DNA of 51,589 nucleotides from Pseudomonadota bacterium (GTDB lineage Bacteria; Pseudomonadota; Gammaproteobacteria; Steroidobacterales; Steroidobacteraceae). The notes under the pieces are model-generated. The model worked only from the letters and a program-made list of their open reading frames with translations. It had not been told where the DNA came from and made no database searches. The position numbers and the translations under genes are program-made. Positions 15,617 to 30,440 of the stretch are shown here, one piece after another (the stretch's first letter is position 1; each line of letters begins with the position of its first letter). The stretch spans positions 1 through 51,589 of the forward strand of contig JAEZCN010000189.1 in the NCBI GenBank assembly GCA_023433515.1. The letters are read 5' to 3'.

Positions 15617-16114
15617 TTACAGGTCGACGACCTCGTCGCATTGGCGGGTGAACTTCGGGTCGACTTCGGCGCGTTCGCGGGTGCCTAACATCACGACGCC
15701 GTTGTAGCTCTCGAGGCGTTGCCGGAGGCGCGAGACGCTGAGACTCGGGAAGCGGCCGGAATCGTCGATGTCCTTGGCGGGTGCGGCGAACAGGTGATCG
15801 GAGTCTTCGAACCACAAGACGGCGTCGGATGCGCTCGCGGCGTCGAACAGCGCATCGAGGTTCTTCTCGGTCTCCGCGATGTATTTGCTCACGATGCGTT
15901 GCAGGTCGATCTCGAACAGGTCGACGGCGAGTTCGCTCGCGAACAGGCGCGCGGCGAGCAGTTTGTTGCGGCCCGAAGTGCCCGTGAACAGCACGCGCAT
16001 GCCCCTGGGCGTGCCGCCCTGCGTGGCTTCGACCTTCGCGCGCCGCGTGGCGAGCAATCGTTCGAGCACCGGGCGCAGCTCTTCGTCTGGGTTTCGTTGC
16101 ACCCCTGCAGGCAT
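15617..16114 (-). CDS. Degenerate, shortened AAA-type ATPase domain protein
   Basis: 165 residues from ATG 16114, after a GGGAGGG ribosome site; the frame upstream to 16225 is not needed. The body follows the AAA+ fold: RVLFTGTSGRNKLLAARLFA where Walker A should be, then FEIDLQRIVSKYIAETEKNL, AVLWFEDSDHLF where Walker B should be, and RLRQRLESYNGVVMLGTRER. In active relatives these read GPPGTGKT and FFDEADALF. Here the P-loop has lost the GKT order and the Walker B acids are shifted. The protein ends at the position of the arginine-finger strand and lacks the C-terminal lid. Probably a non-hydrolysing pseudo-ATPase, or a decaying gene. Confidence 0.75.
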   Translation of the reverse strand: MPAGVQRNPDEELRPVLERLLATRRAKVEATQGGTPRGMRVLFTGTSGRNKLLAARLFASELAVDLFEIDLQRIVSKYIAETEKNLDALFDAASASDAVLWFEDSDHLFAAPAKDIDDSGRFPSLSVSRLRQRLESYNGVVMLGTRERAEVDPKFTRQCDEVVDL

Positions 16115-16200
16115 GTCGTTTCCCTCCCCGTCAATATCCGCCGAGCACGCCGCAATATACTCTGGCGTCCGTTTCCCGACATCCGACGCGGAGATCCCAC

Positions 16201-16878
16201 GTGATTGACCTGTATTTCTGGCCAACCGGCAACGGCAAGAAGATCACCATCATGCTCGAAGAAACGGGTCTTCCGTATCGGGTAATCCCCGTCAACATCA
16301 ACAAGGGCGACCAGTTCAAGCCCGGATTCCTCGCGATCAGCCCTAACAACAAGATGCCGGCCATTGTCGACGACGGCCTGGCCATCTTCGAATCCGGCGC
16401 CATCCTGCAGTATCTCGCCGAGAAAACCAGCCGATTCCTGCCGTCCGACGCTCCGGGCAAGTATCGCGTGTTGCAGTGGGTGTACTGGCAGGTCGGCGGC
16501 CTCGGCCCGATGGCCGGCCAGGCGCATCACTTCCTCAAGTACTCACCGCAGAAGGTCGAATACGCCATGCATCGCTTCCAGACCGAGGTCGCGCGGCTGT
16601 ACAAGGTGCTCGACACGCAGCTCGGCAAGAGCGAATACATCGCGGGCGAATACTCCATCGCCGACATGGCCGCGTGGCCGTGGGTGGTGCGTTACGAGTG
16701 GCAGGGCCAGAGACTCGAGGACTTCCCGAACGTGAAGCGCTGGTTCGGATCCGTGGGCGCACGCCCGGCCGTGCAACGCGGCGCGGCCGTCGGCGCGGAT
16801 CTCATGAGCTCGGCACCGCAGCCTACGGATGAGGACAAGAAGCGGTTGTTTGGCTTTCGCGATCAGGATTTGAAGTAG
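16201..16878 (+). CDS. yfcG: Glutathione S-transferase, YfcG/YghU (nu-class) type
   Basis: 225 residues from GTG 16201, preceded by GGAG at an 8-base distance. The thioredoxin-fold half starts MIDLYFWPTGNGKKITIMLE, with Thr9 and Asn11 in the positions used by E. coli YfcG for glutathione disulphide chemistry, then SPNNKMPAIVDDG and FESGAILQYLAEK. The helical half has WQVGGLGPMAGQAHHF and the N-capping motif YSIADMAAWPW. YfcG acts as a disulphide-bond oxidoreductase in the cytoplasm rather than a classical conjugating GST. It is divergent from the degenerate AAA gene and convergent with the hybrid kinase. Confidence 0.92.
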   Translation: MIDLYFWPTGNGKKITIMLEETGLPYRVIPVNINKGDQFKPGFLAISPNNKMPAIVDDGLAIFESGAILQYLAEKTSRFLPSDAPGKYRVLQWVYWQVGGLGPMAGQAHHFLKYSPQKVEYAMHRFQTEVARLYKVLDTQLGKSEYIAGEYSIADMAAWPWVVRYEWQGQRLEDFPNVKRWFGSVGARPAVQRGAAVGADLMSSAPQPTDEDKKRLFGFRDQDLK

Positions 16879-16948
16879 CGAGTCGCCTCGAAGAGCACAG
16901 GTTCGAGCTACGTCCCCTCGGCGGAGCGAGAGTGCGCGCCGGCCGCTT

Positions 16949-18672
16949 CTAGTGCGTGACCAGCATGTCGCAGAGCATGGCGGGATCGACCGGCTTCACC
17001 AGGTGCATGTCGAACCCCGCCTCACGCGAGCGCACGCGGTCCACATCCTGACCCCAGCCCGTCAGCGCCACGAGCACGGCGCCGCGGCCCCAGCTCTCCG
17101 CGCGGATGCGGCGCGCGACTTCGCAACCGTCGAGCTTCGGCATGCCCACGTCGAGCACGACGATCTCGGGTCTCCGCTCGCCGGCGAGCGCGAGGGCCTC
17201 CTCGCCGTCCGAGGCGCAATACACCTCGTGACCTTCCATGCGCAGCATCAGCGCGAGACTTTCCAGCGCATCCTGGTTGTCGTCCGCGATCAGGATGTTT
17301 CGGCGCACCGGATGCGCGGGCGTGGTATCCGTGTTCATGGCAGCTCCATCGGCCGTGGCGGCGTCGATCATCAACGGCAGTCGCACGATGAACTCGCTGC
17401 CCTGGTCCTCACCGGGGCTGCTCGCGACGATCTCGCCGCCATGCAATTGCACCAGCGCGCGCACGAGCGCGAGTCCGATGCCGAGTCCACCGGCGCTGGT
17501 CGATCGCTCGCCCGGCACCTGTGTGAATAGTTCGAAGATGTGCGACAGCGCCTCGGCGGGAATGCCGACGCCCGAGTCGCGCACGACGATTTCGCCCCGA
17601 TCCCCTTCGACGCGCGTCGTCACAATGATCTGGCCGTCCTCGCCCGTGTACTTGGCGGCGTTGTGCAGCAGGTTTCCAACCACCTGCGCGAGCCGCACCG
17701 GATCGCCGCGCACCTTGAATCCGGGCTTGGTGAGCTCGAGCTGCAGATGTTGCTTCTTCTGCTCGAGCAACGGCTGCACGGTTTCGACCGCGGCCGCGAC
17801 GACGTCCGATACATCGACCGGTTCGCTGACGAGCACGATCTTGCCGCGCGCGATGCGCGAGACATCGAGCAGGTCGTCGACCAGCCGAGTCATGTGCTTG
17901 AGCTGGCGCGCGATCACGCCGCGCGACCAGACGATCTTCGGATCCTCGGTCTCGCCTTGCATGAGCAGGTGCGTGGCGTTACGCAGCGGCGAGAGCGGAT
18001 TGCGCAGCTCGTGCGAAAGCATCGCGAGGAACTCGTCGCGCTTGGTCACCGCTTCCTTGAGTGAATCCTCGGCCTTCTTGCGCTCGCGGATCTCGGTCTC
18101 CAGCGACACGTTGATGCGCGACAATTCCTCGTTCGCGCGCTGCAGGTGGCCGTTCACGGCCTCCAGCTCGCGCGTCTTCTCGGTCTGCAGCGCATAGTTG
18201 GCCTCGGCCAGCCGCTTGTTGGATTCGGCGAGCTCGCGGTTCACGCTCTGCAACTCGCGGCGCTTGCGGTACAACTCGACCAGCACCGCAACCTTGCTGC
18301 GCAGGATCTCCGGCACCACCGGGATGTAGACGTAGTCGATCGCGCCGGCCTTGTAGCCCTTGAGCCGGTCGAACTCGGTGACGTGCACGCCGGTCACGAA
18401 GATGATCGGAATCGTCTCGAAACGCGGATGATCGTGGATCAGCGCCGCCGTCTCGAACCCATCCATGCCCGGCATCTTCACGTCGAGCAGCACGACCGCG
18501 AACTCCTGCTTCATCAGCGCTTCGAGTGCCTCGAGACCGGAATTGACGGCGATGAGGTTGTGGCCGAGCGGCTCGAGGATCGCACGGTACGTGAGCAGCC
18601 GCGCGGGCTGATCGTCCACGAGCAGGATATTAGCGGCCTCGTGCCCTTCCTGGACGAGTTGCGGTGTCGAGC

Positions 18673-18676
<4 letters not shown>
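16949..18676 (-). CDS. Receiver-histidine kinase-receiver hybrid protein
   Basis: 575 residues from ATG 18676, whose ATGA overlaps the stop of the upstream poly-HAMP kinase. Order: receiver 1 (ILLVDDQPARLL, acceptor in VVLLDVKMPGMDG), a long coiled coil, HisKA (LAMLSHELRNPLSPL), HATPase (NLLHNAAKYT, DSGVGIP, GLGIGLALV), and receiver 2 (ILIADDNQDALE, acceptor in IVVLDVGMPKLDG, lysine in LVKPVDP). Receiver 1 has YIPVVPE where the conserved Lys-Pro should be, so the lysine is missing. There are no membrane segments. With the upstream kinase it probably forms a cytoplasmic phosphorelay. No DNA-binding output is encoded next to them. Confidence 0.92.
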
Positions 18677-23637
<4,961 letters not shown>

Positions 23638-23746
23638 GCCCCTTGTGACCCCTGCCGATTTGCCCTGCGAACCTGCAAGAGTCTAAGCCCCGACCCTCAA
23701 GACTGCTCCGCGCACTCGTGTAGGACGGAGACTACTTGCGCCCAGT

Positions 23747-25894
23747 TCAGCTCCGGATCACGAGATCGAGCTTCCCTTCTCGCCGTTCGACGCTGACGCT
23801 CACGGATCCGGCGTGTCGTCTGACGGTGAAATCGACCGACGCCATGCCTACGGAAAGATTCTTGACACGAATTTCGTCAACGCCTTCCGGCACGACGGGA
23901 TGCGCGAGAACGATCTGCCGGTCGAGCGCGTCGATCGTGATTCCGAGGATGCTCTGCAGGAGCAGGTACGTGGAACCCGCGGCCACCGACTGCGGCGAGC
24001 AGGCCACCGGCAGGTGCAGCGGCGGCTCGCGCCCACGGCGCCGGAAACCGCAGAACAGCTCCGGCATGCGCATGAGATCGAAATGCCTCGCGGCCTCGTA
24101 CTGCGCGACGAGAATCCGCAGCGCGAACGCCTTGTCGTCGTAACGCGAGGCGCCGTACGCGAGCAGCGCGTTGTCATGTGGCCAGATCGCACCGTTGTGG
24201 TAGGCCATCGGGTTGAAGCGCAGCTCGCTCTCCGCGACGGTGCGCACGCCCCAGCCCGAGAACAGCTGCTCGTCCCCGAACCCCGCGATGATCTGGCGCG
24301 CGCGCTCCGCATGTGCGATTCCCGAGAACAGGCAGTGTCCCGGATTCGAGGTGCGCACTCGGCAGGCCTGCTTGTCGCCGTCGAGCGCGAGCGCGAACGT
24401 CTCGATGTCGTCGCACCAGTAGGCCGTGTTGAACCGGGCCTGCAGCGCCTGGGCCGCTTCGACCAGCGCGATGGCGCGCGGCATTTCGCCCAGCGAGCGC
24501 GCGATGCGCGCCGCGCCGAGCTTCGCGCCGTAGACGTAACCCTGGACATCGCACAGCGCGAGCGCGCCCTGCGCGATCTGTCCATCCGCATGGAACACCG
24601 CGTCCGGGGAGCTCTTCCAGCCGTGTTGCCGCGGCTGTCCGGTGCGCGCGGTGGCTTCGATGAAGCCGTCACCGTCGATGTCCCCGTACACGTCGATCCA
24701 CGACAGCGCGGAGGTGATCGACGGCCACAGCTCGGTGATGAACTCGATGTCCGCGGTGCGCGTGAAATACGCGGCCGCGAGCAGCACGAACAGCGGCGTC
24801 GTGTCGACCCCGAAGTAGTTTGGCGCGATGTCGCCGCCGCGCGCCTCGTTGAGGATCTTGCCAGGCTCGGCGCCGGTGGCCGGGAAGGAATCGGTGCACT
24901 GGGTCGCGGCGAGATGACGCAGCACGTTGCGCGCGATGTCCGGCCACACCCACAATGTCTCGAGCGCGGTGACGATCGCGTCGCGCCCGAACACCGCGTC
25001 GAGCCAGGGCAGGCCCGCCGCCGGAACGCGGCCGTGCGCGGTCGTGGTCAGCAGCATGTTGATGTCGGCCGCCGAGCGCTGCACCCACGCGTTCAACAGC
25101 GGATCGCTCGATTCGATGCGGGTCCCGGGCACACCTTCGCGCCGCGTGTATTCTTCGGCCGAAGCCAGCGAACGCGTGAACGACGCGATCTGCACGGGTG
25201 TGTTGGCGGAGCGGCAGCCCACCGCGAGCGAGATGTTCTTCTCGCCGCGACTGCCGATCTGCAGGCGGTACCTGAGACTGTCCGCGGAAATCGCCTCCGG
25301 CGCCGTGTGGCAGTCGACCACGGTCTCGCGCACGATGTCGTCCGCGCCGCGATAACCCTGGATCACGCTGTCTTCCTCGACGCGCTCGAAGCGCGCGCGC
25401 CCCGCGTCCACGCGTCGCTGCGCACGCACGTCGACGATGTTCTCGAAGTCGCAGCCGAAACGGACCACCAGCTCGACGTTCACCGTCGTGAGCGCGAAGT
25501 TGCGCACGCGGATGGACTCGTAGAACACGCCTTGCCAGATGAACCGCGAACGCGTGACGTACAACGTGCCGCGCGGCAGCACGATGCGACCGCCTTCGCC
25601 GCGCGCGTCGCCGTTGGTCAGGTTGACCGTGAGCAGCACGTTGTCGTCGCGCGGATTCGCCGACAGGAGGAGCGGTGGCTGACCGCCGATCGTGAGCGTG
25701 AAACGCGACAGGTAACGCACGCCGCCGCGATACAGGCCGGCTTCGCTGCGCGCCTCCGCGTCGATGTCGCCGATCTCGTTGAAAAGCGCGAAGCAGTCGT
25801 CGTGGCGCAGCGTGAGGGTTCGTTCCGCGCTCGGCACCTCCGCAGTCACCACCTGGTGAGACGCGAATTCCGGCTGGACCGGTTCAGACGCCAC
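23747..25894 (-). CDS. Amylo-alpha-1,6-glucosidase/glycogen-debranching-like protein
   Basis: 715 residues from GTG 25894, chosen because AGAGGTG lies about 6 bases before it; the next upstream GTG (25903) is part of that site. The N-terminal third is a beta-sandwich (TLRHDDCFALFNEIGDI, GLYRGGVRYLSRF) typical of the GDE_N_bis domain. The remainder is an (alpha/alpha)6 barrel with LPWLDAVFGRDAIVTALETL, GWKSSPDAVFHADG and MAYHNGAIWPHDNALLAYG. Related enzymes cleave alpha-1,6 or alpha,alpha-linked glucosides. No signal peptide is seen. It overlaps the heparinase-fold gene by 11 bases and is the last gene of the exopolysaccharide locus, suggesting a role in polymer or storage-glucan turnover. Confidence 0.85.
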   Translation of the reverse strand: MASEPVQPEFASHQVVTAEVPSAERTLTLRHDDCFALFNEIGDIDAEARSEAGLYRGGVRYLSRFTLTIGGQPPLLLSANPRDDNVLLTVNLTNGDARGEGGRIVLPRGTLYVTRSRFIWQGVFYESIRVRNFALTTVNVELVVRFGCDFENIVDVRAQRRVDAGRARFERVEEDSVIQGYRGADDIVRETVVDCHTAPEAISADSLRYRLQIGSRGEKNISLAVGCRSANTPVQIASFTRSLASAEEYTRREGVPGTRIESSDPLLNAWVQRSAADINMLLTTTAHGRVPAAGLPWLDAVFGRDAIVTALETLWVWPDIARNVLRHLAATQCTDSFPATGAEPGKILNEARGGDIAPNYFGVDTTPLFVLLAAAYFTRTADIEFITELWPSITSALSWIDVYGDIDGDGFIEATARTGQPRQHGWKSSPDAVFHADGQIAQGALALCDVQGYVYGAKLGAARIARSLGEMPRAIALVEAAQALQARFNTAYWCDDIETFALALDGDKQACRVRTSNPGHCLFSGIAHAERARQIIAGFGDEQLFSGWGVRTVAESELRFNPMAYHNGAIWPHDNALLAYGASRYDDKAFALRILVAQYEAARHFDLMRMPELFCGFRRRGREPPLHLPVACSPQSVAAGSTYLLLQSILGITIDALDRQIVLAHPVVPEGVDEIRVKNLSVGMASVDFTVRRHAGSVSVSVERREGKLDLVIRS

Positions 25895-27878
25895 GCGGGG
25901 CACCTCTCGAATACAGGATGCGCGTGCGCAGCGTCGTCGCGCCGCGGATGGCCGATCGCCACGCCACCGTCGTGCACGGCACCTTGCAGCCGAAGCGTCG
26001 CGAGATCCAGCCGCCCTGTTCCGCGTTGCCGCCGCGGTACACCTCGATGCGATCCACGTTCTCGAGCGGCCGCAGGATCACTCGCGCGTCGCCGGAGACG
26101 ACGTGCAACTCCTGGCCCACCGTTTCGACTTCGCAGTCCTCGGCGAAATGCCAGCTGCGGCGCACCTCGTGTTCGCGCTCGCAACGTATCCGGTCGACGA
26201 CTTCGATCTCCTGCCGAAGCGAATCGAACAGGAGCTCGCGCCGGTGCAGGACCGGGTCCGCGAGCCGCATGTAGCCGTCGTGCTCGCCGACGAACACCTG
26301 CGCGCCGGGACGAATGTCGAACTCGATGCAGCGCGAGGTCGCATGATCGGTCCACATGAAGTTGCCGGCCTGCATCGACTGGTCCTGCCCGTCCACTTCG
26401 ATCGTGTTGTGCGCGCGCGTGCTGCGGAAGTAGCGCCGCCACGCGGGATCGGTGTGATACGCGTACGTGCCCGGATCGACCAGGATCTCGCGGTCGCCGA
26501 CGTTGAGCGTGAACGCAAGCGCATCGGCATGGCCGTGCGCCGCGATACTCAGATAACCCAGCGGCCCGGCATCGACGAGCAGGCGCACCTCGTCGGGAGT
26601 CTCGAAATCCGTGCCCAGTAGATAGTAGCCGGACTCCGTGAATTGCAGGCGCGGCCGGAACCCGTGGCGCCCGGCCGCACGCAGTTGCTCGAAACGCCGC
26701 ATCGCCTGCACGCCGAGCAGCGCGACCGTCTTGCTGTCGATGTTCCGCGCCTTGACCGCGAGGTCGGGACGTTCGAACAGTACGGCGCCGGTCGCGATGA
26801 GGGATCCCGTCGGCGAGAATCCCGGCTCGTGCGCGAGCTTGACGACGTAACCGTCGTCGCCGTCGCCGATCATCGGCAGGCAGCCCGACACGGGGCACAT
26901 CGACGCCAGGAAGTCGGTCATGACCTCGAGCCGCTTCCAGTAGACAGGCGAGAAGTCCTCGCCGCGCGCGCGGGCCGCGAGGCCGGAGATCAGCAGGAAG
27001 TCGAGCACGAAGGTCTGGTAGGCGAACGCCTGCTCGCGATTGCCGCCGTCGGGCGCGTTCTGCCGGTGACATTCCTCCTCGAGCAACGCGCGGCAGCGCT
27101 CGCCCCAGTCACGCATCTGCGGCCACAGCGGCCAGGTGGACGCCGCCACGTAGACGCCCGCGGCCTCCCCGATCAAATGATTGTTGGCCGAGGAGAACCG
27201 CGACAGGTTGCCCGACACCATCCGCGCCTGCTCGTAGATCGACCGCAGCCAGCGTTCGCGGAACGCCTGTCCCGACTCGCCCGCGAACAGCCGGCTGCGC
27301 ATGCCGCCGATGAGCTGCCACGCGAAACTCCAGTTGATGAGCCGGATGCCGAGCTCGAGCGCGCTGACCCAGTTCGCCCCGCGCCCCGGCGGGCACTGCT
27401 CGATCCACGAGTCCACGTGGCGCTTGACCCCGAGCGCGAACCGCGCATCGCCGGTCGATGCGTAGGCCTGGGCCAGCGTCGGCAGGTGCAGGTGGCGATT
27501 CGCCTCCCACAGGTACTTGATGTTCCCGACCTCGCGTTCGTCCCGATAGTCGATGGCCGCGGCGCGTCGTTGCCCGGATTCGCGGCGCGTCAGCGGATCG
27601 CGATTCCACTGCGGCGGATCGCCGAGCTCGCAGTCGTCCAGTTCAAAATACGAGAAGCGACCCGCGAGGACCCGGTCCGCCGCGGCGACCAGCGAGTCCG
27701 GAGCGAGCGCGACGAACGGCGGCAGGAAACGCAGGTCCGTCGCGAAGGCATCGCGCGGCGGCAGTTCGTGCGGCGTGAACGTCGCCGAGACCGCTCGTAC
27801 CCGGCGCGCGACCCGGTGGGCCACTTCGGCGCCCGACATGCGACGCAGGCGTCGCAGATACCAGCCAGGTTGCTGCAT
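25884..27878 (-). CDS. Heparinase II/III (alginate-lyase-like) family protein
   Basis: 664 residues from ATG 27878, six bases after AAGGA; the open frame to 28265 overlaps the upstream gene and is spurious. The N-terminal half is an alpha/alpha toroid, with a conserved SSANNHLIGEAAG and PDGGNREQAFAYQ. The C-terminal half is the beta-sandwich with AAHGHADALAFTLNVGDR followed by ILVDPGTYAYH, the signature of heparinase II/III lyases that cleave uronic-acid polysaccharides by beta-elimination. Such genes are common in exopolysaccharide loci as trimming enzymes. No obvious signal peptide is seen, so cellular location is uncertain. It lies 22 bases after the CapK-like gene and overlaps the next gene. 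Confidence 0.9.
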   Translation of the reverse strand: MQQPGWYLRRLRRMSGAEVAHRVARRVRAVSATFTPHELPPRDAFATDLRFLPPFVALAPDSLVAAADRVLAGRFSYFELDDCELGDPPQWNRDPLTRRESGQRRAAAIDYRDEREVGNIKYLWEANRHLHLPTLAQAYASTGDARFALGVKRHVDSWIEQCPPGRGANWVSALELGIRLINWSFAWQLIGGMRSRLFAGESGQAFRERWLRSIYEQARMVSGNLSRFSSANNHLIGEAAGVYVAASTWPLWPQMRDWGERCRALLEEECHRQNAPDGGNREQAFAYQTFVLDFLLISGLAARARGEDFSPVYWKRLEVMTDFLASMCPVSGCLPMIGDGDDGYVVKLAHEPGFSPTGSLIATGAVLFERPDLAVKARNIDSKTVALLGVQAMRRFEQLRAAGRHGFRPRLQFTESGYYLLGTDFETPDEVRLLVDAGPLGYLSIAAHGHADALAFTLNVGDREILVDPGTYAYHTDPAWRRYFRSTRAHNTIEVDGQDQSMQAGNFMWTDHATSRCIEFDIRPGAQVFVGEHDGYMRLADPVLHRRELLFDSLRQEIEVVDRIRCEREHEVRRSWHFAEDCEVETVGQELHVVSGDARVILRPLENVDRIEVYRGGNAEQGGWISRRFGCKVPCTTVAWRSAIRGATTLRTRILYSRGAPRGV

Positions 27879-27900
27879 GAGCGGTCCTTGGGCGAGGGCC

Positions 27901-29286
27901 TCAGGCGGCGACCAGCGGAGGTTCGAAGCCCGCGCGACGCAGTGCCTCGTAAACCGGCGGGCGATGCACGACCAGCGGCGCCTTGCCGCGCGCCGTGCGC
28001 TCGACCCAGTTGACGAGCTCCACGCGCAGCTGCACGCCCTCTGGCACGCAGGCGCGCGCGTTGCGCAGCAGGTGCTCGGCATCGGACGCGTTGAATCCGG
28101 GCGCGGGGACGACACGGATGCAGGCCGAGTCGACAGCCTCCTGGACGACCTGCACACGCAGCACGTGCTCCACGGGATCGGGCAACGAATCGAGCCCGGT
28201 GACACGTACGCCGACCGGACACGCGAGGATCTCCTGCTGGCGGCCGAGGATTCCCGGGAACGCACGCATGCCGACGGCGAGTTCCTCGAGTTCGCGTTCG
28301 CCCCACTCGGCCGGCAGGCGGATCAGGTCGCCCGTGCGGTACCGCACCAGCGGCATGAGGTTGTTCCAGAACGACGTGCCGACGATTTCGTACAGGCGTT
28401 CGCTGGATCCGGTCAGTAGTTGGGACTCGTACGGCAGGAATTCGATGTACGAGTAACCCGGCAGGAAGCGGTAGTTGCGCGGCTCGGACGCGTGCGCGAA
28501 GGCGATGCGTTCGGCCTGGCCGTAGTAGTCGACGACGCGGCAGCCGAGCACTTCACGCGCCAGGTCCCAGGCGATCGGATTCAACACCTCGGAAGAAGTG
28601 AGTACGGCCGGAATGTGGAGCGTGCGCCCTTGCTCCACCAGCATGCGGCACAACGACTCGAGCGCGTTCGGATACGCGCACAGCAGTTGCGGCGCGAATT
28701 TCTCGAGCGTGTCGAAGAGTCGTCCGACGTTCTGCGGCGAGACGCTGCGCGCGCAGAAGATACGCGAGCGCCCGCCGTTGGCGCTCACGCCTTCGGGCAA
28801 CGCGAGCGCCCGCGGATCCTGCAGGTTGTCGCCGCGCAGGACGGCCGTGCGCACGGTACGCGGACACAACCCGAGGCCGATCACGAGGCGGTCGATGCAG
28901 GCCTGTTCGAACACCACGCCGTCGAACGAGCGCACGAGCTTGAGCGGCACGCCGCGCGTGCCCCCCGTGTTGGCCGGCGCCGAGAACCAATCGCTGCCCG
29001 TCGTGAAGGCATGCAGGCGATGGCGCAGCAGCTCCTTGTTGAGCATCGGCCAGCTCGAGATGTTTTCGTCGCCGCGCACGAGCTTTCCATACGAGGTGCA
29101 ACGCGCGAGGCGCAACGTGCGCGCGAGCTGGCACTTCGTCCAGTTGCGGCGCTCCTCGAAGTCCGCGGATGCCAGGCGATCGAGCAGCCGGCGCGAACGA
29201 TCGTAATAGAAGGGATTCCGGCGCACGAGATTCTCGCCGACGACGTGGCGCTTGATGCGCTCGACGAATGCGAGAGTCGCGCTCAT
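27901..29286 (-). CDS. CapK/phenylacetate-CoA-ligase-like adenylate-forming protein
   Basis: 461 residues. The family core is visible in SAPANTGGTRGVPLKLVRS (the P-loop-like region of the ANL superfamily, here TGGTRG), VDYYGQAERIAFAH and LVRYRTGDLIRLP. It ends with a small lid domain carrying RTARGKAPLVV. CapK-type proteins in capsule loci are thought to activate a carboxylic acid for transfer to the polymer, but a substrate cannot be inferred. The ATG at 29286 overlaps the preceding glycosyltransferase stop as ATGA. It is cytoplasmic, with no signal or membrane segments. Confidence 0.88.
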   Translation of the reverse strand: MSATLAFVERIKRHVVGENLVRRNPFYYDRSRRLLDRLASADFEERRNWTKCQLARTLRLARCTSYGKLVRGDENISSWPMLNKELLRHRLHAFTTGSDWFSAPANTGGTRGVPLKLVRSFDGVVFEQACIDRLVIGLGLCPRTVRTAVLRGDNLQDPRALALPEGVSANGGRSRIFCARSVSPQNVGRLFDTLEKFAPQLLCAYPNALESLCRMLVEQGRTLHIPAVLTSSEVLNPIAWDLAREVLGCRVVDYYGQAERIAFAHASEPRNYRFLPGYSYIEFLPYESQLLTGSSERLYEIVGTSFWNNLMPLVRYRTGDLIRLPAEWGERELEELAVGMRAFPGILGRQQEILACPVGVRVTGLDSLPDPVEHVLRVQVVQEAVDSACIRVVPAPGFNASDAEHLLRNARACVPEGVQLRVELVNWVERTARGKAPLVVHRPPVYEALRRAGFEPPLVAA

Positions 29287-30440
29287 GCGATGTCCCGGGT
29301 TTCCGAAATGGGCGCGATCCGTTGATAGATTTCGGCCAGGCGTCGCGCATAGACGTGCACGTCGAAATTGCGCGCCTGGTCGTAGGCGCAGCGCCCCGCC
29401 GCGCGGCGCGTTTCATGCTCGGTGATCATGCGCGCCATCTCGGCCCGGATTTCCTCGACGTTTCCGGGCGTCACGTATGAGCCGTCCGTGCCCTCGCGGA
29501 ATACGTCCGGAATGCCGCCCACGTTCGAGGTGATCGACGGCAGTCCATGCGCCATCGCCTCGAGCAGCGCCATCGGCACGCCCTCGGCGCGCGACGGCAG
29601 CACGAACACGTCGCTCTGGCCGAGCAGGCGGTCGCGCTCGGCGGTGTTGATCCACGAATACACCTCGACGTTCTGGCCGATGCCGGCCGCCAGTTTGCGG
29701 ACGCCTTCGACGTCGCCATCGCCGGCGAGCACGAGTCGAGCGCGACCGCGCAGCGACTCAGGCAATCCACCGAAGGCATGCACGAGGTCGTAAGTACCCT
29801 TGCGCTCGCCGAGTCGGCCCAGGTGAAGGAACTGGACGTTCGATCGGTCGTCGCGCGGTGGCAGCTCGCCCGGCACGCGCACCGGGTTCGGCAACACGAC
29901 GACCTGTGATGGCGAGATCTCGCACTCCTCGACGTAGAAGTCGCGCCACTGGGTCGACAGCGTGATGAACACGTTCGCCCGTTGCAGCGTCGCGTTGACC
30001 CGGCGACGCAACGCCGCGGGCAGGCTGCGATGAAACTTGTCGAACTCGGACCCGTGCGCGTGGAAGACGAGCGGCTTGCCGGCGCGCAACGCCATCTCCG
30101 CCAGGATGGTCTTGCGCAGCGTGCTGCCGCGCGAGGCGATGTGGATGTGCACGACGGTCGGCTCGGGCGATTCCAGAGCCCGGCCGAACTCGTGCAGCGC
30201 GCGGGCGAACACCGAGGCCTTGGTGAATACCGTCCCCTCTTCCATGGTCGGTATGTGCCGCATCGAGACGTACGGCGGCAGATAGTCGCAGATCAGCTGC
30301 TCGACCGACGTGATGCCGCCGTGGACGTTGAGTGCCGGACCGAGCTGCAGTACGCGCACGCGCGTTTCCGGCGCGGCCCCGGACATTCGCGTCGCGAACG
30401 GCATGAGTGTGCGGTTGAGAGTGCGCGGCTCCGCGCTCAT
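29283..30440 (-). CDS. Glycosyltransferase family 4 protein
   Basis: 385 residues from ATG 30440, overlapping the upstream glycosyltransferase by ATGA; the longer frame to 31691 is antisense-like noise. It is a GT-B fold retaining transferase: the N-terminal LQLGPALNVHGGITSVEQL, then FLHLGRLGERKGTYDLVHAF at the start of the nucleotide-sugar domain, and the EX7E motif in SRAEGVPMALLEAMAHGLPS. It would add a sugar from a nucleotide donor to the lipid-linked repeat unit at the inner membrane. Donor and linkage are not predictable here. Confidence 0.92.
   Translation of the reverse strand: MSAEPRTLNRTLMPFATRMSGAAPETRVRVLQLGPALNVHGGITSVEQLICDYLPPYVSMRHIPTMEEGTVFTKASVFARALHEFGRALESPEPTVVHIHIASRGSTLRKTILAEMALRAGKPLVFHAHGSEFDKFHRSLPAALRRRVNATLQRANVFITLSTQWRDFYVEECEISPSQVVVLPNPVRVPGELPPRDDRSNVQFLHLGRLGERKGTYDLVHAFGGLPESLRGRARLVLAGDGDVEGVRKLAAGIGQNVEVYSWINTAERDRLLGQSDVFVLPSRAEGVPMALLEAMAHGLPSITSNVGGIPDVFREGTDGSYVTPGNVEEIRAEMARMITEHETRRAAGRCAYDQARNFDVHVYARRLAEIYQRIAPISETRDIA

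Noticed and set aside
23813..26359. 848-codon plus-strand ORF opposite the glycosidase and lyase genes
   Set aside because: It crosses the junction of two supported minus-strand genes and shows no domain signature.
27879..28265. Upstream extension of the heparinase-fold frame
   Set aside because: Overlaps the CapK-like gene in another frame; ATG 27878 has a good ribosome site and begins a normal N-terminus.
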